Assembly (NCBI RefSeq): GCF_910592395.1 | Contig: NC_088320.1 | Span: 1,364,001 to 1,428,000, forward strand | Origin: Lineus longissimus | Lineage: Eukaryota > Nemertea > Pilidiophora > Heteronemertea > Lineidae | Length of the DNA: 64,000 nt | Direction: 5' to 3' | Shown here: positions 9,662 to 24,600 of the stretch, one piece after another | How positions within the stretch are numbered: position 1 is the stretch's first letter | How the letters are laid out: each line of letters starts with the position of its first letter | The notes under the pieces: generated by a model | Seen by the model: the letters and a program-made list of their open reading frames with translations, nothing else | Told to the model about the DNA's origin: nothing | Databases searched by the model: none | Made by a program: the position numbers and the translations under genes

Positions 9662-12600
9662 TTAACCTCATCCACCGCCACCACCTCCAGACCGGGCCGG
9701 CCGCCAAGCGCAAGATCCACCATCACCCATCAGAGGATTATAGTCTGAAACAAAGGGAAGACTTGTTATTGAAACAGATGATAAAATAGATCAGGCCACG
9801 GCCAAACAGAAGAGAGTGACTTTATCTTACTCTGATGTCTAAGGGCCAATAAACAGCTGCTGGCAGCTTGTCGAAATTAAGAGGTAAAAATATTCTAAAG
9901 TGTTGAAAGGCACTTCTTTTGCCCCTCAGCGACTAGCCACAAAGCATTCCAGTGAGTCTATTGTCGATTTCCGGCAGGCTCTAAACGGGATATTAATTTG
10001 AATCATCATACTTGAAGTGACAGAAGTTGATCAAGCACAACATCATGAATACATGTACAGTACCCTTCATTTTAAGCTGGCATCATAGAAATCACCAATA
10101 AACATGTCAAAGGAATTGACATTGACATTAGAATCAGAATTGATTGTGTTTTTTAGGCGAGCATGTTAGTCTCAACCTTACCTGGAGATCTCAATGGCTT
10201 TCCCTTTGGTTTCGGTTTTGTTGAACCGGTAGCAGCTTCTTCTTCTTTCTGAAACATAACAAGGACAAATGTGATAAGTATAAAGACAGAATGAGAACAG
10301 CAGGGTATTTCACGTCTAGACCAGAGTGAAAACAGCACTAATCTTTCTCTCATTCACAACCAGAATCGTATGTCTGCAGTTAAACTCTCAACACAACCAA
10401 CCATCACCCATTATCACTTTCATCAAAAGGAAAGCAAAGCTCAACCCATCAAAAAAGAGCAACAATCCAAGAAAGTTCTCTAGCAGTGACTCAGACATCA
10501 AAGGTTCCATTAGAAAGACAGCACCCCCCTCCACACACACACACACTGTCTGTGATTGTACATGATTACAAGGAATACAGGTTATAGAGATACGGCTGAC
10601 GTGCTCCATCGGAACCAGACCTTAAAACAATCATCCATATCCAAGAGAGAAAAAAGGTTTATCCCATTACACGTCAATATCAGAAAATACATGCACCGTA
10701 CAAAATAACCAACATGAAAGCTGAAGGTACAGTCATGAGAAAGTCTGGCAACTTATACACCCAAAAACATCCCACGAGAAAAAAAACTAATAGCCAAGAT
10801 ACAAAGTTTTACTTTTTCACAAATGGCTTTTTCTTCTCTGGCTTATTGGTGATTTTCGAAAAAGATTGTAAAATTGCCTCCCTCAGGTGAACTGCTCTAA
10901 CTATTCTAACCACACCTTTGTCTCAGAAGCTGATAGAAACAATGCAGAACCCATTTGCCACTCATTCTTGTGACACTTTCACAAATTGTCAATTTCTTTT
11001 GTAGGGACAGATATCACGAAATCTTCATTTTCAGTAATGCATACTAAACCACAATCAACTGATCCAAAGGACCTGTTAGATTGAGGAGAAATGTCGCAAT
11101 TCTCAAATTGATGAGAAATTTTACGCAGACTGGACGTAATATTCTGATGAAAGGGTTATGTTGTTGACCAGTTATGTCGGGAATGATAAACCAGATTTCT
11201 CCGTGGTGATATGAAACTGAGGCTGCGTTAGACGTCGCTAAAGTCCTGAGATGAATTTTGAAAGGCCGGTAATTGGTCATTTGTCCACTGCAGTCAGAGA
11301 CAGGGGTTTACGGCGCATCTGTCAAAGTGACACCATTTGCAAATGACCAGCAATCAAGTTGTTCATTTGTTGTGTTTCAATACAGGCCGCTGTGTTGACT
11401 GATTCTTGCGTATAGGCTTTCAGTGGTAACATTACTGTTAATATTGGCTCAACAATTTTCATGATCCAAGAAAACCAAATGATGGTCCTAACCTAGCTGC
11501 ATGCTACTTGCAAAAAACAAGCTTTGACAAAGACATATTTTGTGAAAGGAAGGGAAGAACAACAAATGATCAGAGAACAGGTGATAGGAAGAGGAAACCC
11601 TAATACCATTGTTTGGTTTTTTTCTTATGGGGTCAAACTGTATTGTTTTATCGGATGAGATAATGCATCCCTTTTAATTCTGCCCACAGGATCACCTGAG
11701 ACAAAGAACAAGCAGTCTTCTACATATGTTACATAGGTCTCAAGCTTGAGTGATTGGTTATGAATAGTCACTGCTTGTGTTACAGCTAGCTGAAACACAG
11801 CTAGCTACCCGTAAAATTTAATTCAATCTACATGTAATTCCTTGGTATTTCATCTTTTAATCCCTGCTGGGATACTGTTAACTTCAAAACGGCCTCGAAA
11901 GAAGAGGATGACAGTCGGCCTTTTACGAGCAAATGAAATTCATCCATCAGTCTTGCGGAAGCTTGTCTGTTTGTCTCCGGTCACCTATTGTTCCGATTGC
12001 TAATCATCTGCCTCTTTCCTCGATTCGACAAAAGGCGAATCAGAAGATATTACTCCATGAACTGATTATTTCATCTTCAGTTATTGTGAAGTGGGATTTG
12101 CCGTGGGCGACTGTTGGGGGACAAAGAAGAAGATGGGGTTTTGCTCCAATTTTATAATACTTTGTTGTACCAGAATCCTCGTTTTGAAACACAACATTTT
12201 TGAACTGATTTAAGTCAATTCAAATGACAATTCCAATCATCTTTTTTCTGTTGTGAGAAATTTATTTCTGTAACTTTTACGAGGATGTTATACGAGTGAA
12301 AATTCAATGTTTAGTTTCAGTCATTGCCCGATTGTAATGATGACTGCAATGAATCCAGTCGATGAGATAACTTGGCCCATTAGCTGTGTTGATCGAGAAT
12401 CTTTAATGAAAGCTGTTTATCAGAAGAACTTTTCAATTCCTGATAAAATTTAGACACCAACTTTTTTAAAACATTCCTGGAATCAAATATTTTTCTATGC
12501 ACACCTGATACCACATAATGATTATGAATGGAGAACAAATTAATGTCATGAAATAAGTAACAATAATCATTTGCAGGAATAAAACCTCCCACAAACGTAA

Positions 12601-15600
12601 AGAAAATGTATCCCTTTTCAACATTTTTCAACATTGAACATCCCAAAAACTCACACCCTACTTTTCAACCATAAAGGCTGACTTTTCAATCAAAAGCATG
12701 ATATTTGTCTCTCAAATCGTATGAAATTTGAACCCATGTCAAGACTGATGTGATACAATAGACACACGGTGTAGAACAACCTTTAACATGTTTACCAAGG
12801 CAATTGAAAGTTTCAGACAGACAGGTCTACTATTAGTTTCAGAAGATTGGGATACTGCATCATTTTGAGTCACCTTCGCTCCCTTCCTTTTTCTTGCCAG
12901 TCCCAACTTGATCAATTATAACTTTGCGATGTTTGCTTCAGATCACTATAACATAGCAATCACAAAGAGTCAAATCAGCCATTAAAACCTATTAACTTGC
13001 CTATTTTTATGAGAAATACTAAAAGTACTCGTTCTTAGAAAGAATCGACATTCTCTGTGTGGCTATTGAAATCCTACGCTAATGTTACCATTGATATCTC
13101 CACAGACTGGCTCACTCAAATTTCTTCTTTCACATTATCATTTCATCTTTGAAATATTGTTCGGTCTTCTCCCAACAAGTTCTTTTTGTAAATTTGAGTT
13201 CTTTTGTATATTTGCTAACATGATGAGCATTTGAAAGAATCAACTTTTTTAGTGGCATTTTGAATTTGTACACTCATAATTTATAGAAGTCACAGGTAAT
13301 GGACAGGCGTCCTCTTGTACCATGCTTGACCGATACTGGCTGTGACAAAAAAAACACAAGGAGTCAATCTGCATGCACTCATTACCATATATATCAATGC
13401 ATTGGTCAACACTAGAATGACAAATATAGAGCTCAGGAGATGGCTAAAAAGTGCGCGGAAGAAAAGTCAAAAATTTCCAATTCTGATCCCACCCTAATCT
13501 CAACAGAGAGGAATCCTTCCATCTGAACTCGGCTGCAGGCAATTCCTTGATATTTAAATTTTTCTGACAAAAAGCTATCATGGCATGCGTACATGACATC
13601 CCTTGATGATTACCAGTCCATCAACTCATACTTTTTCTTTAATTTGGCTGACAGTGTGTTCTCAGGTAAGTAACTGATTGGAAAAAATTGGCGCATTTGT
13701 TTGTAATATGAATAAAACTGAAAGTCTTTTACATGTCTGAGATGACAGATTCAAGGATTTTTGACAGTGTTAACGAGCTCTTGATGTTATGCCCAATCAC
13801 AGTCTCCGATCGAGGGACCCCTTACACAATCAGTCCTAATTTGATATTTGACACTAGATTTGCACATCTGTACGGTACAGAAACTCTTTGGCAAAGGACC
13901 GGGAAGTGCCCCCCTCCCCCTCGAATGCTAGGGTCTTTAAAAACCAATTACTGACAAGACCAATCATTGGAAAGATCTTGATGAGCACTTTTGTGGTGCC
14001 ATTCATCTTATTGTCTCATATGACAGTTTTACAGAAAAAACACCCAGTTTTTGTTGACTGCCCAAAATCCTCCAAACCATTCCGAACTTTCCCCAATTTT
14101 ACCGTCAGCGCAAATTACTTTACAAATCACAGGGGAACCTTATCACTGAACAGCACAAGTGTCTGAATAACATAATAATTACCAACATATATCGATATGA
14201 TTCGAGTTCCCGGCAGGATTCTGGCGCTAACTTCACGAGTTGTTGGCCATTATTTGCCTGCTGTCACTTCCTCTCTTGGGGAGCATCCATTTTCCGTATC
14301 ATAAGTTAATATTGGTTTTCCTTCCTTTGTTGGGAGAAGAATTAACTCATACAGGTCCTAGCTGGGACAGCAGTGGATCATTGGGTGTAGAGCTCTGGTA
14401 AATGGTGATGGTGTCGTGTGATAATAGTGATTTATTCATTGAGTGCTTAACTCTTACTTAAGGCATACTTAACCCCTGCCTGACTGAGTAACACTGGACA
14501 ACTGATGACACCAACAAGTGATGTTCTCACCCAAGTAGCCAGAGTCAGCAGTTCATCTACGGTATCAATGATCTAACAATGTGTTACAAAAACAAGATGA
14601 GAGACAAATTAGTTCCTAATTTTGGGCACCTGTCCACCAGTTAGCCTTATTCATAGACATTGCCAAGGTTATGTAGAGGATATGAGCATTAGTCAGTAAT
14701 TGAGGAATCAGTAATTGAGGAATCAGTAATTCCTCATTATCTTCAAGGCCCTTCTCAAGACCCCTCTTTTTGAGAGGGCTTTCAGTCTAATAAATGAACA
14801 GCGTTTGAGCGGATAGACTGTCTGGATATTGCGCTCTATAACAATCATTATGATGTATGTATTCCATCTCTTTGTCACACATCGCAGCGACTACGATCCA
14901 AGTTGCAGCAATTAAGATCCCTTGTTTGCACGGTACTTAAAGCATAAATATCACGTCACGTGCCGGTAGTCTGCCTTGATGTCCTTTAGGAGAACAGATA
15001 AATCACATCATAACAAGAATTCCTCTGCCAACAGCTTGATAATTAATGACCTAGCAGTTCCTTATTATCGATGAGAAAGATCCGGCCTACAGACAGTGGA
15101 AGGACACACGAGATCGCTCTTACAGAACCTTCATCATAAGGAGTATCATATCATTACAATGAGCGGACGGAAATGATTTTTTATTTGCAAACTGATCAAA
15201 GGGTCGTCATCTATCTGTGGTGAAATGCGGAGACATCATTAGCCTTGTATACCCCTCATCAGTTACATTGTTCAGACAAACTTGATGTGGGTTAACTTGG
15301 CAAACATATCATTCATTTCATTGAGGGGAAAAAGTCCTTTTTATGACCAAGAATTTCTCCACTGAGAGTTGTTCGGAAAGTACAGGACTAACCACTTTCA
15401 TAAATGTCGAAAACAAAGGAAACTTATCAAGAAAAGCTGCAGGCACATTTCTACCAACAAACCCCAATTAGCAATGAGATATTAGCAATTCCAACAACCT
15501 TGAGGAACTGGGACATAATTCATGATCAACGAGCAGCCAAATTACTCCAAAATCAACACTAACCATCCGCACGGCTTCCCACGATCGATGTGGGTTCCAA

Positions 15601-18600
15601 AAGCAGAATTAGTAATGAAATTATAGTGCGATTAGGGCAGGCAGGAAAAGGGGTGTGGTCGTTAAGGGGTACTATAAGCAGGAGCGAGAGGGTCCAGTTG
15701 GCGGTTGACTTATTGCTGGGTCCAATAGGATTGAATGATGAAAATTTCCTTGTACAATCATAATGTTACTTCTGGTTTTAGGCAAGTCACCTTACTCTGA
15801 GCGCTTCGTCCTTTGAATCCTTTGAGGCCTAGGGAAAGCAGAGTAAGAGCAGGAGCAGCAAAACGAGACAGTATTGTATAACCTCCCCACGGACGAGCTA
15901 AAAATCTGAAGTAACCTAGAGGATTCTCATTGATGATCCACTCTACATGCTACAGATACTCTGTATGACCAAGAGTAAGCGAGAGAAAAATGCTCGGAGT
16001 CACAGAGGAACACTTTGCAACTTTGCCAATACTCCCAACATCGATTTTTTGAAAGATGATACGGTTCGGATCTTTAGGTTGGCAGCTCTTCAGGGAACGA
16101 AGGAGAGAATAGAGACAAGGAGACTGAAGATGCCTGACGGAACTGCCAGTCACGACATCTACCACAGCAAGATCTTTTTATGCATACCTTTTTAGCAAAG
16201 CAGCATTAAAGGTGGCTCTACTGTAAAATAAACTAAGTCGATTTGTGTGTGAAAGTTATAGAGTTCCTGGCTCGATGAGATGGCAGTCCTCATTCGTGAG
16301 GTAACACCACACCTCATCCATCAACCTTTGGAGATATTATCACTGCCAATTATCGCCAAGCTCTCCTTGTTTGACACCTAATTTCTGGCCTTATTACCAC
16401 AAGTTCATGACATGATAAGACAGTGATGCCAATGATAATACTTAATGACAAGGTTAGGGCAGCACCCGAGTCTAAAAATTGTGTCAGGGAATTCATCCAT
16501 GGGGCCTAGCTATTCCACCAACTATTGTAGAGAGGAACATCGTGCCGCTTCTTTTTTTGAATACACAAATTCAGTGAAAAGAAGTCCATAACAAGCTGAT
16601 GACATGTATCAGGCCTAAATCATTCGCACAAAAGTGACAGACTTCCGGTTTCTTCCTTGGCTATAACGCAAAATTGACAAGACCATCAATGCAAGAATTA
16701 CCAATATTGCCACCTCCCTACCCCACTTCAAGCAATGGTACGACCAACAGGTGTGTCACCAAATGGAAATCCTATCAAGACAAAACTGAAAAGAAGACAA
16801 GTTCATTTCATTTAGGGGGAAAGAGTAGGAAAAGTTACAAAATCACAAAAACTGCCCACACACTAGAAAATTGGAAACGCACCATCGTACGCTTCAAACG
16901 TATTTGAACTTTGGTTACCGATAGTAACACTGGGCCCACGTAATTACACGACCTGATCGCTCATTGACCCTGCAGCTAGGGTGTCTATAAAACTAGAACT
17001 TGGCAGTGATCATCAGTTAACGAGTACGAAGAAGATAGCGCTGACCTGTTATCCGTGGAGCGGGAGGAAAAGTGTTTTCGGCGATTTGTGACGATTCTTT
17101 TGGATACATCAAGTTTATAAACAGAACATAATGGCACAAGGTAGGCATTTCCTCATCCCAATATGTGTATTATGTTTGTTTTTCAACTTTTATCTGTAAA
17201 CTTTGGATTCTTTCCCAAAGGCAAAGCAACAGTTATAACCTTTAGTCACTTCCAAAGCCTCTTTCAAAAATGAATTGGCAAACATTAGTGAGGGGATCAG
17301 TGGCAGAGTGGTTAGAGCAACAGGCTTATAACCAGGAGAGTGTAGGTTCGACACTCAGATTAACATCTTTGTGTCCTTGGGCAAGGCACTTAACCCTACT
17401 TGCTTCTCTTCACCCAGGAGTAAATTGATACCAGGCTTGCCTGGGGAGTTACCAGCAATAGACCAGCATCCTATCCAGGGGGAGTAATACTCCTAGTCAC
17501 TTAATGTTTTGGAAACCCGGACGAGCTCCGGCCGGATGAGCTGTTCGTGGCTCAGGCAATAAGTCCAGCTGACTTTAACTAACTAAGTGATATCTTGATA
17601 TTTTCTTTATTAAAAGTTAAAGGCAAAGAACAATTAAGCTAAAATCAATAGTTAGCGATTACATTCACAATGAACAAGCTGGCAACAAAAAACTAGGTTC
17701 AGTTTTGACAGCTAAAAGATAAGGAATTTCAGTCCCATCAATGCAACAAATCTGCTTGTCTGAGAATAACACACAGTCTCACCCGTCAGGCCAAGCTTGC
17801 CTCAATTATCAGTATCACCCCCTTTGGTTATTGTAGCCACATCAAAAAATAACCTACATCAAAAATACCTTTTCGAAAAACGCCCACACAAAACCCAACA
17901 CCACTGAAAGTAACCACATGAAACCAGTTACTTCTTGAGACAAGCTTTCAAAAGATTCAATTACATGTACTTTTCAAACCTCCTTTTTCGGGGTGGGATG
18001 AGTGACGGATTACAATTGGGCCCTCTTAGTCTTAGTAGACTGAGTGCTGATCTAGAGAAAAGAGTAATTTGATCAACAGCTGGAGTCAAACTGCTCTTTA
18101 CACCTTTGTATCGGAAAGACATTGGAAGTGAGCAGTGACAGACTCGATATTGCTTTTTTTCTTCACTTGTTAAGAGTGAGACACACAGTTGATACTTGTA
18201 CTACTTGCTTGTTATTTGCTATGAGTGAGACATGCTCAGAACGTTTTTTTCATTTTGAGAAGCAGTTTACGCTTTTAGCAAATAGATTGTCATTAGAACA
18301 TTTACACTTTATATAGCAGATAAATCATTGGAAATATTTGTTGTGCTTTTTGCAAATAGTTGTTTTACTGGGTTTCTTTCCTAAGGGCAAAATTACCTGT
18401 TTCATTTACCACTTTTCCCACAGCAAAGTGGTACTCTAAGCTGACAAATTTTTGCGCTGCCCCCCCCCCCCAAGTTATCCCGCTAAAACATAACTGGCAG
18501 CGCAATCAGACATGCATAGTTATCTTGTCACCTCGCATCAGGCATGATCAGACGCTTCATTCTCGGTGGACGAGATGCCGACAGGTAGCTCATTCATGCT

Positions 18601-21600
18601 TCATCAGAATGTCTGAATCCGAGACAAAAGCTGTAATATGACGTGATGTCTCACTATCAAACAGGACAAAAATGTCTTTTCTGGTCCAAACAGTTTATAA
18701 ACCTTGATCAATATCCTGTCAAAATATAATGTAACAAGTTCTGTTTCAATTTTAGTTCGAAAGAACACAAGTTCTCCCAAACTGAAAGTTATCTTAATTT
18801 TCTAATCTTGAAGGTCTGTGATTTTGCAAGTAATCCAGAAGTACATTTCGCCTCCACATGGTCAACTAACTGTCAACATCAACTCAATGATTTGCAAGCC
18901 ACCGGAAGATTTGCTGTAAAAATCTCTATAATGTTAATGGTCACACATCTCCAGACATTTAGCAGTCAAGCCACAATATGCTAATTTGCATTCAAGTACT
19001 ATTAAATGTGCAGATTTTATTGCATATGCGTAGGTTTTATTGCATGTGCTACTTAGCCATGCCGCCAGTGGAAGTATTTTCGGACTGAAAGGATATTATA
19101 TGATACCAACGCCTGGGCCAACATCTCTCTGCACTCCTTTGAAAGGAAATGCTAAGGTAATGGCATAAGCCACCATCAAATAAAGTTCAACAATCGGTCA
19201 CTCTTGATTTCAAACACAAGGGCTGTTCACCTTATGGCCATGAATCTTTTTTTCATCTCACTTCCTGACTTCACCGTTTGATAGTTTAGACTGGAGGTCC
19301 GGTCTCACTTCTTGCACAAGACCCGTTAAGCGATCTAAAGAACACCCATTCAAAACCTGGGAGGCTGTACTCCGACTCCCACCATTGAAATGGGCATTCT
19401 TGTTTTTCTGAAACAGTTTGATTGCTTGGGATTTAAAAGTTCTATCCTATGGTCAGCCGTTAAAGGATTTTTCATCAGAACATTGCAGATATAAAGGTGC
19501 ATGGTTTCAACAACGTCTTTTCGATCACATTGACAAGCATTCCTGAAATGACCAAACGGAACATGATGCCAACTTATTTCTCGCTCGAAATGACTAACAC
19601 TGTGTGTGGTATTGGCAACATTCTAGAGCAATGATTTCACGACATTCTCCGATGTGATCAAGAACTTCGTGTTCTCGCACTCAGGAGCAAGATCACCCCA
19701 TGTTGTTTTCAATCAGTTCCTGGGACTTCTTTATCGATCATAACATCGGAATTATTTTTTAATGTGCTTTCTAGTTTCACCGAACAATGTCGTTCTTACA
19801 ACATGAAAAAAACTTATAAGATGAGTATCGAATGAGGAGAATGTACAATTGTTAATCTTATGGACGTGTACAGTATTTTCACTCCTACTTTTGTCTAGCC
19901 GCAAAATTATTTGTTGGATTTTCTCCAAAGTTATAAATCTCTTCCGAATTGACCAGATAGACATGGGAAAAGGGGGTCTACTTGATAGCTAGTTACAGGA
20001 CAGAAGTGGCATGCTGTCTGCACCATTTATAGAGGAAGGCTCTCCAACCCAATTAAGAAATATTGGCATTTTACAAAATTTCTTCTGTTTTTCTCGATCA
20101 AAAATAGTTTTCATGATTTTTTATTCTAAAATCCGCTAAAAAATGCTTGCAAAAATTTTACACTTTACTGTATTTTTGCAGCTTAGAACCACCACATATC
20201 TGTAAAGCAATGACATTTTCAAACAAGGGTATTCACATGTGTATTATAATTGGCAATCCTCTTTTTCTCAGAAGCTGGTTCCACGTGGGTGTCTTGGATC
20301 ATAAAATTTGATTGAATTCCCAGGCCTTCTGTCTGGTTAGAATGAGTTCCATTAATTTAGTATTCAGGTGCACTTGTTGCGTCTGTTCCACGCAGACACC
20401 ATTGTTCCAATGTTTTTAGTTCGATAGGATTAGTTGTGCACAAAAAATAAGATTGCTTCAGGTGGTATTTATGATGGCCTCGAGTAACATCAGTCACAGT
20501 GCCTGTAACCCCTGAATTACATTCTGGAGCAAACCACACTTCACAGCAAAGATAACTTAATGAAAGTGAATGCTTTTTTTCGAAAGTGAGCACTCACCTA
20601 CCAATTTTACCCCTAGCTTCTGCCTGCAGACCTCTTAAGATTTTCAAATACTGCCAGCACTTTCGAGGGTAATGGCATGTGATGATATCACCGCCAATGG
20701 CATCTCACAAGGAAACCAAATGGATTGAATTTGTTCAACAGATTACAGGTTGTGAGGCCTTATCACCTTTCTGTCTGACAGCCTGCAGACTTGGCCATCT
20801 TTCTACGACAAATTCCATGTTGCTAGTAACTCTTCAAAGTTCACCACTCAAGTTTCCTTTGGGTAGGATATGAGCTTACTCTGGTCTGCCGGTGTCATGT
20901 CTGAGGTGCAGAGGCAAGTCACTGTTCCTTAATCTTACCTTGCACCTGTTTCAAACCCTTGTTAGATTGCTTTCGACAAGTTTGAGAATGCGCATCAAAT
21001 ATTTATTGTTTAACGAAGTTGAGACTTATTTATAATGTGTTTTAAATGTGTCCTGCCTTCTTCATGAAAGTCACTTAAAGTTTTTTTTCGACAAATAGAT
21101 TATTCAGCCTAGGGCTGTTTATAATAACAGAATTTATACGCTTTCGGAAAGTTTCCTTGAAATATTTACATTCCGTAAATTAAGCTAGCAAAGGTCATTA
21201 GCCAAAGAGATGATGAGGTGTTACTTTGGGGCAATTTATCTAAACTGCCATTAGCTCAGGTATGAAAAGGATTTTCTGCCAAAACACAAAGATGTAGTAT
21301 GTACATTACAATAGTCATATACGCTACATTTTTACAATCATTTAGAAATTTCTGCATAGACACAAGAGAAAATGGGCACTGTCGGTTTTTTTAGCTCACA
21401 ACTGATACGTCTCAGCATAAAAGCATTACGCACAGATATATCATCTTTCATCAAGATAAAGTTTATCAAGTTATCCAACATTTTTTTTTGCAAATGTTAA
21501 ATATTTAAAACGCAGAGATTATGATAACAACAGTGTTTTTCAAGATTCAACAAATCGTTCATTTTAGCGAAAAATCAATGCACTCGTTCTGATCACTTTT

Positions 21601-24600
21601 GATAATTTCAGCCGAACACCAATATACAAACCAGATTATTTGAGTATCCAGGGAAAAATATCGAACATCGATATTTTGAAACTAATCACGTTTTTCTTAT
21701 TTAGCCCTCGAGGGTTCTGCAATTGATGAGCACTTTAGATAAGTGCAGAACACGTAACAGAATTAAGAAAACTTATATTTCGGCTCAAAGAAGTATATAC
21801 CGTACACTTGGGAAGGATTTTCTTTGAGATTATTTTCAAATATTTTATTTGTTTTCTATCAAATGATAGGAAAATGTTGTTATTTTCATGTAATGGAATG
21901 TAAATGCAACTTCATCCTTTAAACGATATCATGTCACTCAATGCAAATCGGTTCTAAAATGCGTCGATAATTTCACGAAGAGGCCAATAAGAAAATTTTT
22001 CATTTGAGAAAACTTCTCTCAAAGATTCCGTATAGTTTGAATGACTCTGGATTGGACGCACTGCCCTATATTTCATATCACCATGATAATTGGTGTGTAA
22101 GTAGATATGAGTAGTAGAACCCAGATGGCGCTGTTATCTCAATTTCAGAAAAATTGTTGACTGGTTACTTTGTGAAATCATCGCCGATAGAATACCACGG
22201 AGAAACTGTGTTTTTTTTACATAACAACAGGCCTCAGGGACTGCTGAGGTAGTTTATTAGTTAACCGTAGTCAGAAATGAAGAGAAATACAGCTGAGCTT
22301 GATATGCCGTCATCTTTAAACTAAAAGTATGTTGTTTAGTCAACAAGCCCATCCAAAATCGATGGAAATTCTGAGAAAACAAGGGGCTCTAATAAACATT
22401 ATACTTGTAGTACGGTGGCCTACAGGGCATTTCTTGGATGAAGCCTTCACAACCGAGTTCAGGCAAAAGAGACGGAGTTACTTCCAAACAACCAAGTTCA
22501 CAAAAACAGGATGAATCACCCTCGGCCAAAATGTCTTCCATCCAATGGAAACATTAACATGAACAATATATCCTGTCATGAGGTGCCCGTACATGTAAAC
22601 ACGAAAAAGAAACAGTTGAATTTTTTCAAAAATCTCCCAGAAATTATAGATTTTTGTCAAAAAAATTATAGATTTTCTGAAGCTATATTAGGAATTAACA
22701 AACCTTTCCAAATAAATAAACTCCCACTTCTCAAATTTAAGGTATAGAGGTTTTTAAAATGATTTCCCAGGATAACCCATGTCTGCCCCACAGGCTTGCA
22801 GTGCGAATACGAAAGAATAGCTAAGGGTATGTCAATTGTGACTGGGCCTGCAGAATAATGTAAGGTTTAAATGATCTAAGTATTGAGATGTCAAGTACAA
22901 ACATTCCGGTATTATTTCTCTTCAGGATTCTCTTAACGACCCCCAAATCATAAGGAACAACACAATCTAAGTGTTCTTTCTTCTTCCAAGTGGACAGCAC
23001 TGACAGATTGATGCAAATTGGACAAATTACTGCACTTAACGCAAGCAAACAAATCAGCTGGTTACCCAGAGGTAGGATAGTAACATTAACTGGACGCAGA
23101 GCTTTTGCTGATTAGTTACGGTGTTGGATCAAGCACTTCATAAAAGTTGATGGACATTTGCTGTTGGCCATGCTATGTGTAGCCGTTTAAAGCGTTCTGT
23201 TTATCAACCTGAATAGTTATACAAGTCTGTGGGTGTTCATTTCAAAATGATCAATCAGCTCTCTTCATAAATGTCACCCTTATTTTTCATGGATTTGTTG
23301 ACAACAATATTTCCAGTCATCATTTGGCACTCGGCTATTTTTTTCAACACTGTACATGCTGCTAAATGTCACTCAGTGATTTTGAAAAATGTTCTTTCCA
23401 TGCAATTGAGTGTGTTTTGAATTAGTGATAGGTTCACAATATTTCAAAGTTTAAAGAGAGCACCCCAACACTCCATCTATTACACAGACAGAACATGTTC
23501 TAAAAGGTGCTTAATAGCGTTGTGCTTATCAGCAGTCGACTAGAGTCAACAATTTCCTAAGTTACGTTACATTCGCTAATCACAACCAACCTAGCGACTG
23601 TCAGATGAATTTCACGATATCTTGCCCAGTATATCAACGATGTTTGCTTGAGACTTTGATGTTCATTCATGCGTCTGATTGGTCAATGAGTCTTGTATGT
23701 CAATTAGACGCTAGGGCAATTGGCGAACACTGTCAGTGATTCCGTACTTTGATCACCTTCTCTTGAGGTAGACTGATGCAATCTTTCTTCGTCCGTACGC
23801 TATTGTCTCAGTTACTGGAGGCTGGTTGTGATTAAGCCAAGGGCAGTAAGGTTGGACAATAGCTTCACATGTAAACACGCAACAATGAGTTATCAACGAT
23901 ACTCTTCTGCCTAAAAACCATTGTCATAGTTATCCAAGGCCAGCAATGATTAAGCCAAGGGCAATGAGGTAGCTTTGGGATCATTGACAAACACACACTT
24001 TTTAAAAATCACATCGAGCTGTATTAAGCAGGGGGAACAGCCCCTCCACGAGTCACCACATGTTCTTCGTGCAATTTTGGGATGAAAAATGGCAAAAGAT
24101 GATGCTTTTTCTCTTCTGAGGGACCTTTATCACTGCTCCTCCTTGACCCTCTGATCTGAAAAAGGCTTGCCGTCACATGACTGCACTTGATCATCCAAGA
24201 ACTGACAGGCCCTGAGGGTGAAAAAATAATCAGTTTCATTACCATAGCAAACTTGATTAAATGCTGAAGTAAAAATGTCTCTCAGACAGAAGAAAATGTG
24301 ATTAACGCAATGATATTAGGAATTACACTTGCTGCGACATGTGGTTCTCTTTAAATTCTTGGTGATATGTATGTATATTCTACCAAGCTTCAAGGGGGGA
24401 CATTTCAAGAAAGTATGTTTTAAACGATCATAATGATATCAACCACGTCATTACATCCTGGTCAGTGACAAAACACAAAATCGTTTTGTTCTCAAAACAG
24501 TATGAAGTGGAGGTTTATTGCCTTTTACCATTGCAGGGATGAACTCTACTGGCATAAATTGACTTGACACCCAAATTGATGCCACGCTCTTTCTAGCGTG

